From the NCBI GenBank assembly GCA_045589495.1, contig JAZNPF010000004.1:1-64000 (forward strand): 64,000 bases of DNA. The letters run 5' to 3'. The stretch comes from SIG455 sp045589495 (GTDB lineage Bacteria; Bacillota; Clostridia; UMGS1810). The notes beneath the pieces are model-generated. The model did no database searches and was not told the DNA's origin. It saw only the letters and a list, made by a program, of their open reading frames with translations. Below, piece by piece: positions 1 through 8,828 of the stretch (position 1 is its first letter; every line of letters starts with the position of its first letter). The translations under genes were made by a program, and so were the position numbers.

Positions 1-445
<445 letters not shown>

Positions 446-497
446 GGAGTTCATAACAGAACAAGGACTGGCATGAAGATATTCGTTATTTAGAAAC

Positions 498-613
498 TCG
501 GTGGCGATAACGCAGAGGTCACACCCGTTCCCATACCGAACACGGAAGTTAAGCTCTGTGGTGCCGACAATACTTGGCGGGTGACCGCCCGGGAAGATAG
601 GGAGTTGCCGGGA
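498..613 (+). rRNA. 5S ribosomal RNA
   Basis: A 116-nt segment about 50 nt after the 23S end has the standard 5S features. These are the GGTGGCGATAACGCAGAGG start, the conserved ACCCGTTCCCATACCGAACACG core and a 3' end complementary to the start. Ends are approximate. Confidence 0.95.
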
Positions 614-619
614 CAAATT

Positions 620-652
620 GATGTAGGCGTACAGTTTTTGTACGCTTACATC
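620..652 (+). terminator. Hairpin between 5S rRNA and tRNA
   Basis: Inverted repeat GATGTA-g-GCGTAC / GTACGC-t-TACATC with a T-rich loop. There is no U-tract after the stem, so it could be an rRNA processing stem rather than a true terminator. Confidence 0.4.
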
Positions 653-658
653 TAAATT

Positions 659-687
659 ATATTCCTCCTTAGCTCAGTCGGTAGGGC
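659..687 (+). repeat. Partial extra copy of the tRNA-Asn 5' end
   Basis: The 26 bases at 659-684 match 720-745 exactly, covering the acceptor 5' strand and most of the D-arm of tRNA-Asn. After GGTAG the sequence diverges into unrelated DNA, and no anticodon or T-arm follows. It is a relic, not a functional tRNA. Confidence 0.75.
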
Positions 688-723
688 AACCGCCGCTGAT
701 GCAACCGGGAAAAAGTTAAATAT

Positions 724-796
724 TCCTCCTTAGCTCAGTCGGTAGAGCATGCGGCTGTTAAGCGCAGGGTCGTTGGTTCAAGTCCAACAGGGGGAG
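724..796 (+). tRNA. tRNA-Asn (anticodon GTT)
   Basis: The cloverleaf has acceptor TCCTCCT (724-730) pairing with AGGGGGA (789-795), discriminator G796, a D-arm with GGTAG, anticodon GTT at 757-759, and T-arm GTTGG-TTCAAGT-CCAAC. CCA is not encoded. The anticodon stem has a G754:G762 mismatch at its loop-closing pair where C is expected. The damaged copy near 39820 keeps the expected CC at that place. The gene sits downstream of 5S rRNA and at the edge of the putative island. Confidence 0.85.
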
Positions 797-992
797 CGCA
801 CAAAACCTTGGAGTTTACTTAAACTTCAAGGTTTTTTTGTTTGGATTCCAACACAGAGGAGTTCTGGCAAATATTAAAATTTGGAGGACTTTGCTATGTG
901 TGAAAAAGAAAATGCAACCGAAAAAATTGTGATGATCCATCACGAAAAACTAATTGACTTTGAAGATAATCCATTCAAGGTCATGTTCGATG
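771..992 (+). repeat. Left copy of a ~220-bp island-flanking direct repeat
   Basis: This stretch covers the tRNA-Asn T-arm and acceptor 3' strand, a terminator hairpin, and the ribosome binding site plus first 32 codons of the ParB-like gene. It recurs in the same orientation at 39946-40168 with about 90% identity by manual alignment, with mostly single-base changes and two or three short gaps. Confidence 0.85.
804..838 (+). terminator. Rho-independent terminator after tRNA-Asn
   Basis: Stem AACCTTG-g-AGTTTA / TAAACT-t-CAAGGTT followed by seven Ts. It ends the rRNA-tRNA transcript before the ParB-like gene. A variant with compensated arms is present at 39979-40013. Confidence 0.75.
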
Positions 993-1756
993 AGAAAATG
1001 GACGAGCTTATCGAAAGTATTAAAGAAAACGGTGTCCTTACACCAATCACGGTCAGACCAAAAGATGATAACTACGAAATACTATCAGGTCAGAGACGAG
1101 TCGCTGCTTGTCGGCTGTTAAAGGAAGAATATATTCCTTGTATTGTAAAAACACTTGACGATAATGAATCTGCTATACTACTTGTAGATTCCAATCTTCA
1201 AAGAGAAGAATTACTATTCAGTGAAAAAGCATATGCATACAAACTGAAACTTGATGCAATGAAATGCCAGGGGAAACGCACCGATTTAACTTCCGACCAA
1301 ATTGGACGGAAGTTGGAATCAAGAGAAGTTTTAGCCGAGCAAGTGGGCGAGAGTAAAAGCCAGATTTCAAGGTATATACGCTTAACAGAACTTGTATACA
1401 AACTCCTTGATATGGTAGATGCAAAGATTATGCCTTTTAATGTAGGCGTGGAACTGTCATACCTCGGCTTAAAAGAGCAAATGTATATAGCAGAAATACT
1501 TGAATATGATGAGATAATGTTGTCTCTTTCACAAGCATCAGAGATACGAAAGAAATCTGTTGATGGCAAAATATCGGAAGAAAAAATACGGAAGATAATA
1601 TATAACCAAAAGCCCAACAAATTCAATATAACCATCAAAAACAAATGGTTAAAAGAATATTTCCCCGATACATACTCTAAAGAACAGATAGAAGACATTG
1701 TCCTCAACTTAATTAAGAAATGGTATAACAAAAGAAAAAATCAAAATATTGTATAA
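896..1756 (+). CDS. ParB/Spo0J-like nuclease-domain DNA-binding protein
   Basis: 286-residue ParB/RepB/Spo0J-type protein. The ParB N-terminal domain carries the LSGQRRVAACRLL signature, and a central helix-turn-helix reads LAEQVGESKSQISRYIRL. The family binds centromere-like or regulatory DNA. No ParA partner lies nearby, so a role in maintenance or regulation of a mobile element is more likely than chromosome segregation. I chose ATG 896 because GGAGG at 883-887 lies 8 nt before it; a TTG at 881 would put that site inside the gene. A strong promoter starts just after the stop codon. The first 32 codons are repeated, truncated, at 40072, which marks this gene as part of the island boundary. 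Confidence 0.85.
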   Translation: MCEKENATEKIVMIHHEKLIDFEDNPFKVMFDEKMDELIESIKENGVLTPITVRPKDDNYEILSGQRRVAACRLLKEEYIPCIVKTLDDNESAILLVDSNLQREELLFSEKAYAYKLKLDAMKCQGKRTDLTSDQIGRKLESREVLAEQVGESKSQISRYIRLTELVYKLLDMVDAKIMPFNVGVELSYLGLKEQMYIAEILEYDEIMLSLSQASEIRKKSVDGKISEEKIRKIIYNQKPNKFNITIKNKWLKEYFPDTYSKEQIEDIVLNLIKKWYNKRKNQNIV

Positions 1757-1762
1757 AAACTA

Positions 1763-1791
1763 TTGACAACCACAATATGTTGTGGTAAAAT
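1763..1791 (+). promoter_or_regulatory. Strong sigma-A promoter with palindromic operator in its spacer
   Basis: TTGACA (1763-1768), 17-bp spacer, TAAAAT (1786-1791). The spacer holds CCACAATATGTTGTGG (1770-1785), a perfect 6-bp inverted repeat with a 4-nt centre, placed so that a bound repressor would block RNA polymerase. It drives the non-coding region that follows rather than an obvious protein gene. Confidence 0.7.
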
Positions 1792-1797
1792 ACAATT

Positions 1798-2087
1798 GTT
1801 AATTAATTTGCGCGTGGGGTTCCCGGGATTAAAAATCAATGATTTTTAGTTCTAGCGTACTAGATGTTGTGATTGTAATTTAATGTTTACGGGCGTATTA
1901 TGCCCATTTCATGATTGTAAAGGAAACAAAAAATCAGTTTCTCACGACTGATTTTTGCAGATTGAATTGGATTTTAACGGGATAGGTATGCCTGTTCGTA
2001 ATTCAATTCATTAAATGAATATATAGCAAAACGAAAGAATGTATACATTTCAGAAATATGAAATGTTGCATTCTTTTTTTCATTTGA
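1798..2087 (+). ncRNA. Candidate structured non-coding RNA, about 285 nt
   Basis: Begins about 7 nt after the 1763-1791 promoter and ends at a strong hairpin plus U-tract (2034-2081). No plausible reading frame is present. Visible stems include AAAAATCA/TGATTTTT (1831-1847), CTAG/CTAG (1852-1863), GGGC/GCCC (1891-1905), AAATCAGT/ACTGATTT (about 1930-1955), and a long arm at 1964-2008 pairing GAATTG with CAATTC and AACGGG with CCTGTT. The 1929-1957 stem has a short T-run and could be an earlier terminator. I recognise no known RNA family. Alternatives are a regulated leader or a recombination site. Confidence 0.45.
2034..2083 (+). terminator. Terminator of the candidate ncRNA
   Basis: Two-part stem: outer AAAGAATG / CATTCTTT and inner ACATTTCA / TGAAATGT, followed by a T-tract. 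It closes the transcript proposed to start near 1798. Confidence 0.65.
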
Positions 2088-2159
2088 ATGGATATATGCA
2101 AACTGTCATTTGTATAGTAAGCAGACTTAATTAATCGGAGATATTATCAGATACGGAAT

Positions 2160-2345
2160 TTTTCACGGGTTTTGAAATTGAAAACCCGCAGACCTTTGAC
2201 AGGAGGTCGAAACGCAGCGACGACTGCGTAAATATTTTACATATATCATCGTCGGGATATATTTCAGCATCGGCATAGTTTGCATCCTTAAGTTAAGGAT
2301 ATGATGCTACCGCAGAAGCCAAGTGCTTCACCCAATAGGGATTGT
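2160..2345 (+). other. Non-coding hairpin cluster upstream of the integrase
   Basis: A run of compact inverted repeats: CGGGTTTT/AAAACCCG (2166-2188), GACCT/AGGTC (2191-2208), CGCAG/CTGCG (2213-2228), ATCCTTAA-G-TTAAGGAT (2284-2300) and GAAGC/GCTTC (2315-2329). No protein frame covers it. It could be an RNA, an attachment or accessory recombination site, or a control region for the recombinase genes. From 2345 to 2522 I see nothing further except the leader of the next gene. Confidence 0.4.
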
Positions 2346-2522
2346 GGGAATATTACTAAACGGACAATATGTCATTCATCCAAATGGAGACAGAGATAAA
2401 ATATATACTCCAAATCCGCTTAAAACCTACTGTTTTAATTAATTCAAACAAGGAAATACAGAGGTAACAGTGATATATATGTTAATGCAATAACTATGCC
2501 TTTCTGAAGGAAAGGAATTAAG

Positions 2523-3395
2523 ATGAAAACAAATCTGTATAAGAATTTAGAAGTACAATTCAATAAAATATTCCGTCATCTGAAAACCGGAAGTTTCAAA
2601 ACAAGAGAAAGATATGCAAAAGCATTCAAAAGATTTATGGTGTACCTTGCATACAACTATCATATCCAGAATCTTTCCAACATTGCTCCAAAACATATCT
2701 TCTCTTATGTGGAATATCTGCAGAGTAAAGATATGTCCGCATCAACAATCAAAACAGAACTCTCTGCCATTCGCTTTTTCCACGACAATATGCCTTATGC
2801 CAGATATATTCTTCCGACTAACAAAGAGTTAGATTTAGAAAGAAGAACTTTTGGCGGAGTAGACAGAACATGGAGTAATCAGGAGTTCAACCTGATGCTT
2901 TCTGTTGCAATGAGAACAGGGAATAAGGACTACCTTGCCATATTCGCACTTGCAAGATATGCGGGATTAAGAATAGAAGAGTGCTGCAGAATCGATACCA
3001 ACGATGCACAAAACGCAATAGACAGCAGAGAACTATTCGTTAAAGGCAAAGGCGGGTTAACAAGATATGTTCCAATTAACGAAACAATTAAACTGACTTT
3101 TCAGGATTTACTCAAAACCACACCAAGAGGACATAAACTCTTTGTGGAACTCGGAGATAAAACACACCTTGTAATGAAACGTCTCCAATGCTTTATCGCA
3201 TATCACAGAAAAAGTTTTACGAAGAACAACATAACTTTCCACGGACTGAGACACACTTACGCACATGAACAGTACGAAAGATTTATCTCAATGGGTAAAT
3301 CTGATCTTCAAGCAAGAAAGTGTGTATCGGAACTCCTCGGTCATCATCGTGATGATGTTACACGAATCTATCTGGCAGGTGATGACGATGATTAA
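2523..3395 (+). CDS. Tyrosine recombinase (phage-type integrase)
   Basis: 290-residue XerC/D-like site-specific recombinase. An N-terminal SAM-like core-binding region (about 1-100) precedes the catalytic domain. Visible catalytic residues are R150 (AGLRIEE), a Lys in KGKGG, H240 and R243 (HGLRH), H274 (LGHH) and nucleophile Y283 (TRIYL), all with normal spacing, so the enzyme should be active. It is first in a tight operon: the next small gene starts inside its last codons and a serine recombinase follows. Lying just inside the left island repeat, it is a candidate for the integrase that moves the island, although the serine recombinase could do the same job. Confidence 0.9.
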   Translation: MKTNLYKNLEVQFNKIFRHLKTGSFKTRERYAKAFKRFMVYLAYNYHIQNLSNIAPKHIFSYVEYLQSKDMSASTIKTELSAIRFFHDNMPYARYILPTNKELDLERRTFGGVDRTWSNQEFNLMLSVAMRTGNKDYLAIFALARYAGLRIEECCRIDTNDAQNAIDSRELFVKGKGGLTRYVPINETIKLTFQDLLKTTPRGHKLFVELGDKTHLVMKRLQCFIAYHRKSFTKNNITFHGLRHTYAHEQYERFISMGKSDLQARKCVSELLGHHRDDVTRIYLAGDDDD

Positions 3396-3561
3396 AAACA
3401 TCAATCAAAACAAAAAAGAAATCATAAGAATCACCCCTTATGGTCCAATAAAACTCATTTTTCCGGATAGTGATAATCCAAAAGCAGTAAACACAATACT
3501 GGATAATCTTTTGACTACATATGAGAAGAAAATGTATACTAACACAAATGAAACGAGGTGA
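3388..3561 (+). CDS. Small coupled protein between two recombinase genes
   Basis: 57-residue reading frame of unknown function beginning MIKNINQNKKEI. It overlaps the end of the tyrosine recombinase gene (stop at 3395) and ends 6 nt before the serine recombinase start. AGGTG at 3377-3381 suits ATG 3388; ATG 3382 is possible but too close to that site. The protein is polar and has no recognised domain. The position suggests translational coupling and a recombination accessory role (excisionase-like or directionality factor), which is inference from context only. Confidence 0.55.
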   Translation: MIKNINQNKKEIIRITPYGPIKLIFPDSDNPKAVNTILDNLLTTYEKKMYTNTNETR

Positions 3562-3567
3562 AAAGAT

Positions 3568-5160
3568 ATGTTACACACTAACACTAACACAATACTTCGT
3601 GTATATGTTCTCTATCGCGTATCTACTAAAAAACAAGTGGACAAACAAAAAGACGATATCCCTATGCAGAGAATTGCCTGCCATCAGTTTGCAAAAGATA
3701 AAGGTTGGGTAATAGTTAAGGAGTTCTATGAGAAAGGTATATCGGGATTTAAGGTATCAGCCAATGACAGAGATGCTATCCAGGATTTGAAAGAATCAGC
3801 AACTAAAAAAGAGTTCGATGTATTACTTGTGTATATGTTTGACCGTATAGGTCGTATAGACAGTGAAACTCCTTTTGTAGTTGAGTGGTTTATTAAGCAA
3901 GGGATACAGGTGTGGAGTACACAGGAGGGTCAACAAAAGCTTGAAGACCAAACTGATAAACTGATGAACTACATACGCTTCTGGCAAGCAAATCGAGAAA
4001 GCCAGAAAACATCTATGAGATTAAAGACAAGAATGGATCAACTGACAGAGGCAGGTATATATCACGGCGGAACTGTTCCATTCGGATATGCAACCATAAA
4101 CAACGGAAGAGTAAACAAAAAAGGACAACCGGTAAAAGATATATCGGTTGTCCCTGAAGAAGCAGAGATTGTTGCTTTAATATTCGATAAAACTCTGTAC
4201 GAGGGATATGGTTCACATCGACTTGCGGAATATGTAAACAACTGCAACATAAAGACACACAATGGAGCAAAATTCACATCAACCACCATAAACCGTATTT
4301 TAAGAAACCGCCTCTATTGCGGATATTATGTATCAGGAGAAACAGTGTCTGCTAAAATACCCGAACTTGCAATAGTAGACGAAAACAAATTTGATTCTGT
4401 ACAAGAGATACTTGACCAACGTTCTCATAAAAACGAGAAGAAACACCATATCGCTATGACTACAAAGGGCAAGGCACTCCTCTCCGGCAATATCTTTTGC
4501 GGACATTGCGGTTGCCATCTGAATATTGCTGGTAAAACGGAAAGTTATTACCGTAAAGACGGGACGATAGTGTTGTCAAAAGTTATCCGCTATACCTGCT
4601 ATCACAGAACAAGAAAACTCAATGACTGCGACGGTCAATCAGTATACCTTGCAAAGAGAATTGACGATGCTGTTTTAGATGTTGTACGCCAATACCTGCA
4701 ACGGATTAAAACAACACCAAAGGATAAGGCACTTGAACTGCGGTACGAAAAAGAAGTATCGGAAAAGAAGAAACTCCTTAAAAACCTCAACGCCGAAAAA
4801 GAACGGATAGAGCGAAGATTAACAGAACTTTCTGTCGAAATCGGCAAATGCTTAAACGGCGAAAGTGCCTTCACAACTGATGTTCTCACAATGTCCATAA
4901 ACTCAACAAAGGATGAACTTAGAACTATACAACAACGTCTAATCGAATGTGAACAATCTCTTGCAGAAAAAAGCGATGTCCTGAACAAACTGGACTATTA
5001 CTATGACCAATTCACATCCTGGGCAGATGAATTTGACACTTCCACACAGGAACAAAAGAAGATGATAATCTGCCAACTCATCAAAGAAATCCGAGTATAC
5101 AAGGACTACAATATAGAGATAGAGTTTAATATAAGCTACAGGCAGTTTTTGATGGAGTAG
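3568..5160 (+). CDS. Large serine recombinase
   Basis: 530-residue large serine recombinase. The N-terminal resolvase domain (about 9-155) has nucleophile S19 in YRVSTKKQ and R93/R96 in FDRIGR. The recombinase domain (about 165-285) follows, then a zinc ribbon starting at C311/C314 (CGHCGCHL) with later Cys residues near CYHRTRKLNDC, and a C-terminal Lys/Glu-rich coiled coil (about 385-480). Enzymes of this type integrate or excise elements at short att sites. The start has a GAGGTG site upstream. It is cotranscribed with the tyrosine recombinase; having both chemistries in one operon is unusual. Confidence 0.92.
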   Translation: MLHTNTNTILRVYVLYRVSTKKQVDKQKDDIPMQRIACHQFAKDKGWVIVKEFYEKGISGFKVSANDRDAIQDLKESATKKEFDVLLVYMFDRIGRIDSETPFVVEWFIKQGIQVWSTQEGQQKLEDQTDKLMNYIRFWQANRESQKTSMRLKTRMDQLTEAGIYHGGTVPFGYATINNGRVNKKGQPVKDISVVPEEAEIVALIFDKTLYEGYGSHRLAEYVNNCNIKTHNGAKFTSTTINRILRNRLYCGYYVSGETVSAKIPELAIVDENKFDSVQEILDQRSHKNEKKHHIAMTTKGKALLSGNIFCGHCGCHLNIAGKTESYYRKDGTIVLSKVIRYTCYHRTRKLNDCDGQSVYLAKRIDDAVLDVVRQYLQRIKTTPKDKALELRYEKEVSEKKKLLKNLNAEKERIERRLTELSVEIGKCLNGESAFTTDVLTMSINSTKDELRTIQQRLIECEQSLAEKSDVLNKLDYYYDQFTSWADEFDTSTQEQKKMIICQLIKEIRVYKDYNIEIEFNISYRQFLME

Positions 5161-5290
5161 CAAAAATTGAAAAGTAGCAAGTAATTTTAAGTTTTGATAC
5201 ACGATTCTAAATTTTGGAGGTTGCTCTCCATATTTGGCGTATGTTAAAATTTATTATGTAAAAAACATTTTATGAGAAAGAGGGATTGAA

Positions 5291-6919
5291 ATGAAAAAAT
5301 GGAAAAAGAGGCTTTCCTTTATTCTGGCGGTTGTGATGGTCTCTAGTACTATTGCTGGATGTGGAAACAAAGAAACAATTTCTGAAAGTGGCATGGATTT
5401 AGAAAAATTAGCGGAATCATCCTATCCGATTTCGACAAATGAAAAACTTACTTGGTGGTCATATAGGGGATCAACAGTCTATGGAGGTTATGCAACTCCA
5501 GATGAAATGCCCAGCATGGTTCAATATGAAAAAGAAACGGGTGTAGACATTGAATGGATGTTCGCTACACCGAGTCAGGAAGTGCAGCAATTTAATTTGC
5601 TCTTGGCTTCAGGCGATATTCCCGATATTGTAAGTTACTACTGGACCTATAATGATATTCCGGGCGGACCGGATAAAGCAATTAAAGATGGTTATTTTGC
5701 TTCACTTAATGATTTAATCCCAACTTATGCACCTGCTTTTAATAAATATTTGGAAGAAAATCCTGTGGCAGCACGTGATCTGAGAACTGACGGTGGAAAT
5801 TATTTTTATATTCCAAGTTATGCTACATCTGAGGAAGAATCAAAAACTTTGATTTCGTCAGGTTATATGTTCCGCAAGGATTGGCTTGATGAATTGAATT
5901 TACCCGTTCCTGAAACAATTGATGACTGGTACATTACTCTTAAGGCGTTCAAGGAAAAGAAAAACGCATCTGCTCCACTTTCGATGCCGTACTCTTGGAT
6001 TTCCCGCGGACTTACGGGTGCTTGGGGTCTTTCACTGCCTACATATAAAGAAGGAGATACTGTTAAGTACGGATACGCAGAGCCCGCATACAAGGAGTTT
6101 CTTCTTACTATGAACAAATGGTATAATGAAGGCTTGCTCGATAAAAGTTTTGCGTCTATTGATGCGAAAAGTGTCAATGCGAAAATTATAAATGGCGAAG
6201 CCGGAGCAGGTTTTGGATGGGCAAATGGGGAATTGTACAGATGGACAAAAGCAGCACGTGAAAACAATCCAGAGTTTGAATTGGTAGGCGTGCCTTTCCC
6301 CGTTATGAACAAGGGTGAAATCTCGGCATACGCATTGCGTGATCCTATGGTGTATTTTGGCGGTTGTGCAATCGGACAGAACTCTAAAAACAAAGAACTG
6401 GCAGTTAAACTTCTTGATTATGGATTCACAGAAAAAGGACGTGAACAGTTAAGATTCGGAATTGAAAACGAAACTTTTGTAATTGAAAATAATAATTTTA
6501 AATACACTGATAAAATCGAAGCAAACGCCGATGGATTAGACAAAAGTCAGGCTATAAATATGTACATACGTAATGATAACAATATTCCTGTTCTTAATGC
6601 AAATGCAGGATTGCGAGCAAACGTGATTGAAACTTTTACGCTGCCTGAAATGCAAGAGGCTGTAAATACATGGCGTAATAATGAGGGTGATAAAACAAGA
6701 CTTCCAACCACACTGGCACCTGCTGTAGAACACGCTTCAGAATATGGACGTATATTAACAGATTTAAACAAATATTCTGCGGAGATGATGTTGAAATTTA
6801 TTGTTGGAGATACTCCGTTCAGCGAATATGATACTTATTTGGAAGAACTTGAAAAACGCGGTTTGAGCCGACTTCTTGAAATTTTGCAGGAAGCCTATGA
6901 CAATTATAAAAACCGCTAA
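5291..6919 (+). CDS. ABC transporter solute-binding lipoprotein (LplA type)
   Basis: 542-residue extracellular substrate-binding protein with a lipoprotein signal peptide, lipobox IAGC and acylated Cys24. Length and context fit the LplA/YtcQ/AlgQ-like group that binds oligosaccharides, often uronic-acid-containing ones. It is followed at short spacing by two permeases and a PL8-type lyase, so a polyuronide or glycosaminoglycan oligosaccharide is the best guess for the substrate. No ATPase gene is present; this transporter class commonly shares a MsmX-like ATPase encoded elsewhere. AGAAAGAGGGA lies just upstream. A GGAG/CTCC inverted repeat at 5216-5229 and TAAAAT at 5245-5250 may be control elements, but no good -35 box is visible. 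Confidence 0.88.
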   Translation: MKKWKKRLSFILAVVMVSSTIAGCGNKETISESGMDLEKLAESSYPISTNEKLTWWSYRGSTVYGGYATPDEMPSMVQYEKETGVDIEWMFATPSQEVQQFNLLLASGDIPDIVSYYWTYNDIPGGPDKAIKDGYFASLNDLIPTYAPAFNKYLEENPVAARDLRTDGGNYFYIPSYATSEEESKTLISSGYMFRKDWLDELNLPVPETIDDWYITLKAFKEKKNASAPLSMPYSWISRGLTGAWGLSLPTYKEGDTVKYGYAEPAYKEFLLTMNKWYNEGLLDKSFASIDAKSVNAKIINGEAGAGFGWANGELYRWTKAARENNPEFELVGVPFPVMNKGEISAYALRDPMVYFGGCAIGQNSKNKELAVKLLDYGFTEKGREQLRFGIENETFVIENNNFKYTDKIEANADGLDKSQAINMYIRNDNNIPVLNANAGLRANVIETFTLPEMQEAVNTWRNNEGDKTRLPTTLAPAVEHASEYGRILTDLNKYSAEMMLKFIVGDTPFSEYDTYLEELEKRGLSRLLEILQEAYDNYKNR

Positions 6920-6940
6920 TAGAAAGGAAATGCAGCGACA

Positions 6941-7900
6941 ATGGCAAAGATTGCAACGAATCAAGTGCTTGATATAAGCTTAAAGCAACCATATTGGACA
7001 CGTTTTCGTAAAGATATGAAAATCAACTGGAAACTCTATTTGATGTTTATGCCGGTTGTAGTATATTTTATTATTTTTAACTATATACCCATGTACGGAG
7101 CAATAATTGCTTTTAAGGATTTCAGCCCTATGGCTGGAATCCTTGGAAGTGAATGGGTAGGTTTTACTCATTTTAAGGATTTTTTTACAAGCAGTGATTT
7201 TAAACGTATCCTTTTTAATACGTTGAATATCAGTTTTCAAAACTTGATTTTTGGCTTCCCTGCACCTATTATACTTGCGCTTATGCTAAATGAAGTGGGG
7301 AACTCGACTTGGAAAAGATTTGTTCAGACAATTACATATATGCCTCACTTTATATCACTGGTTGTAGTTTGTGGACTTATCAGACAGTTTGTGTCTGATA
7401 AAGGTCTTATAACCATGGCATTAAATTTTTTAGGTTTTACTCAAGAGTTAGATATACTCAGTAACAAAAATATGTTTGTTCCCATACACGTTATTTCCGG
7501 AATTTGGCAACAGGTAGGATGGGGTTCAATAATTTATCTTGCAGCACTGACAGGAATAAATCAGGAACTTTATGAAGCGGCATCAATTGACGGAGCCGGC
7601 AGATGGCGTCAACTTTTTGCAGTAACCATTCCCGGTATTATGCCGACGATTGTAGTTAAACTTGTGTTAAGTATAGGCGGTCTTTTATCTGTAGGATTTG
7701 AAAAAATCATATTGCTGTATAACCCGCTTACTTATGAAACTGCAGATGTTATATCTACCTATGTGTACAGGCGCGGACTTATGCAATTTAATTTCAGTTA
7801 TTCAACTGCTGTTGGACTCTTTAACTCGGTAGTGAATTTTATCCTTATTACATTTGCAAATACAATCAGTAAACGAGTAAACGAAACGAGTTTGTGGTAA
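6941..7900 (+). CDS. ABC sugar transporter permease (LplB family)
   Basis: 319-residue membrane protein with about six hydrophobic helices and the EAA loop signature (EAASIDGAGRWRQLFAVTIPG) near residues 210-230, which contacts the ATPase. The N-terminal YIPMYGAIIAFKDF motif is typical of LplB-type permeases. It forms the channel with the next gene product. It starts 21 nt after the binding-protein gene with a GAAAGGAAA site and is clearly in the same operon. Confidence 0.92.
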   Translation: MAKIATNQVLDISLKQPYWTRFRKDMKINWKLYLMFMPVVVYFIIFNYIPMYGAIIAFKDFSPMAGILGSEWVGFTHFKDFFTSSDFKRILFNTLNISFQNLIFGFPAPIILALMLNEVGNSTWKRFVQTITYMPHFISLVVVCGLIRQFVSDKGLITMALNFLGFTQELDILSNKNMFVPIHVISGIWQQVGWGSIIYLAALTGINQELYEAASIDGAGRWRQLFAVTIPGIMPTIVVKLVLSIGGLLSVGFEKIILLYNPLTYETADVISTYVYRRGLMQFNFSYSTAVGLFNSVVNFILITFANTISKRVNETSLW

Positions 7901-7922
7901 TCAATCGGAAAGGAAGAAAAAA

Positions 7923-8804
7923 ATGTCAATTAAAGAAAGTAAGTCAAGATATCTGTTTTTGTGGATAAACTCTGCGTTGTTGGCAATAGCGGTTATATGT
8001 ACGTTGTATCCTGTGTTGTATGTAGTGTTTGCTTCTTTTTCCGAGCCAACCAAATTGATGGCTGCACAAGGATTATTACTCAAATCCCAAGGTTTCAGTT
8101 TTGAGGCATATAAGTCTGTTTTTTCAAACGATATGATTTTAAACGGATATATAAATACTATAATCATAGTTGTATGCGGTGTTTCTCTCAATATGTTGCT
8201 TACTATTATAGCGGCATATTTCTATAGTCGAAAAAACGTAATGCACAAGAAGTTTTTTACAATGATAATGGTAATTACTATGTATTTCTCCGGTGGTCTT
8301 ATACCTACTTATTTGCTTATTAAATCACTTGGGTTAATGGATAATCTTTTAGCACTCATATTACCCGGAGCAGTCAGTACTTACAATGTAATTATAATGA
8401 GAACTGCTTTTTACGCAATTCCTCAAAGCCTTGAAGAGTCTGCAAAAATTGATGGTGCAGGTCATTTTAGAATTTTACGCTCTGTAGTAGTTCCGCTAGC
8501 TTTGCCTACCATAGCGGTTATAACACTTTATTATACTGTTGCTCACTGGAATAGTTGGTTCAACGCATCTATTTATATTCGTAAACGCGAATTGTTTCCG
8601 TTACAGTTAGTTTTACGTGAAGTTTTAATTTCCGGTGATACTACCCGTATGGATACAAATGCCAGTATGGGAGATCAGGCAATGATTGACGAAACAATCC
8701 AGTATGCAGTTATGGTTGTTGCTACGGTTCCGATTTTGATGGTTTATCCGTTCTTACAGAAATATTTTGTTAAAGGCGTAATGATAGGTGCAGTTAAAGA
8801 ATGA
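7923..8804 (+). CDS. ABC sugar transporter permease (YtcP family)
   Basis: 293-residue second permease with about six hydrophobic helices, the EAA-type loop EESAKIDGAGHFRILRSVV and a C-terminal end FVKGVMIGAVKE typical of MalG/YtcP-type proteins. GGAAAGGA precedes the start. With the upstream gene it forms the membrane heterodimer of the importer. Confidence 0.92.
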   Translation: MSIKESKSRYLFLWINSALLAIAVICTLYPVLYVVFASFSEPTKLMAAQGLLLKSQGFSFEAYKSVFSNDMILNGYINTIIIVVCGVSLNMLLTIIAAYFYSRKNVMHKKFFTMIMVITMYFSGGLIPTYLLIKSLGLMDNLLALILPGAVSTYNVIIMRTAFYAIPQSLEESAKIDGAGHFRILRSVVVPLALPTIAVITLYYTVAHWNSWFNASIYIRKRELFPLQLVLREVLISGDTTRMDTNASMGDQAMIDETIQYAVMVVATVPILMVYPFLQKYFVKGVMIGAVKE

Positions 8805-8828
8805 TTTTCTGAAAGTCGGTGAAATTAA

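Noticed and set aside
1800..2090. Group II intron or IscB-associated RNA
   Set aside because: No recognisable domain V, no intron-encoded protein and no IscB/TnpB-like nuclease nearby.
1831..2329. CRISPR array or tandem repeats in the hairpin-rich region
   Set aside because: The inverted repeats differ from one another and are not regularly spaced; no cas genes are in the window.
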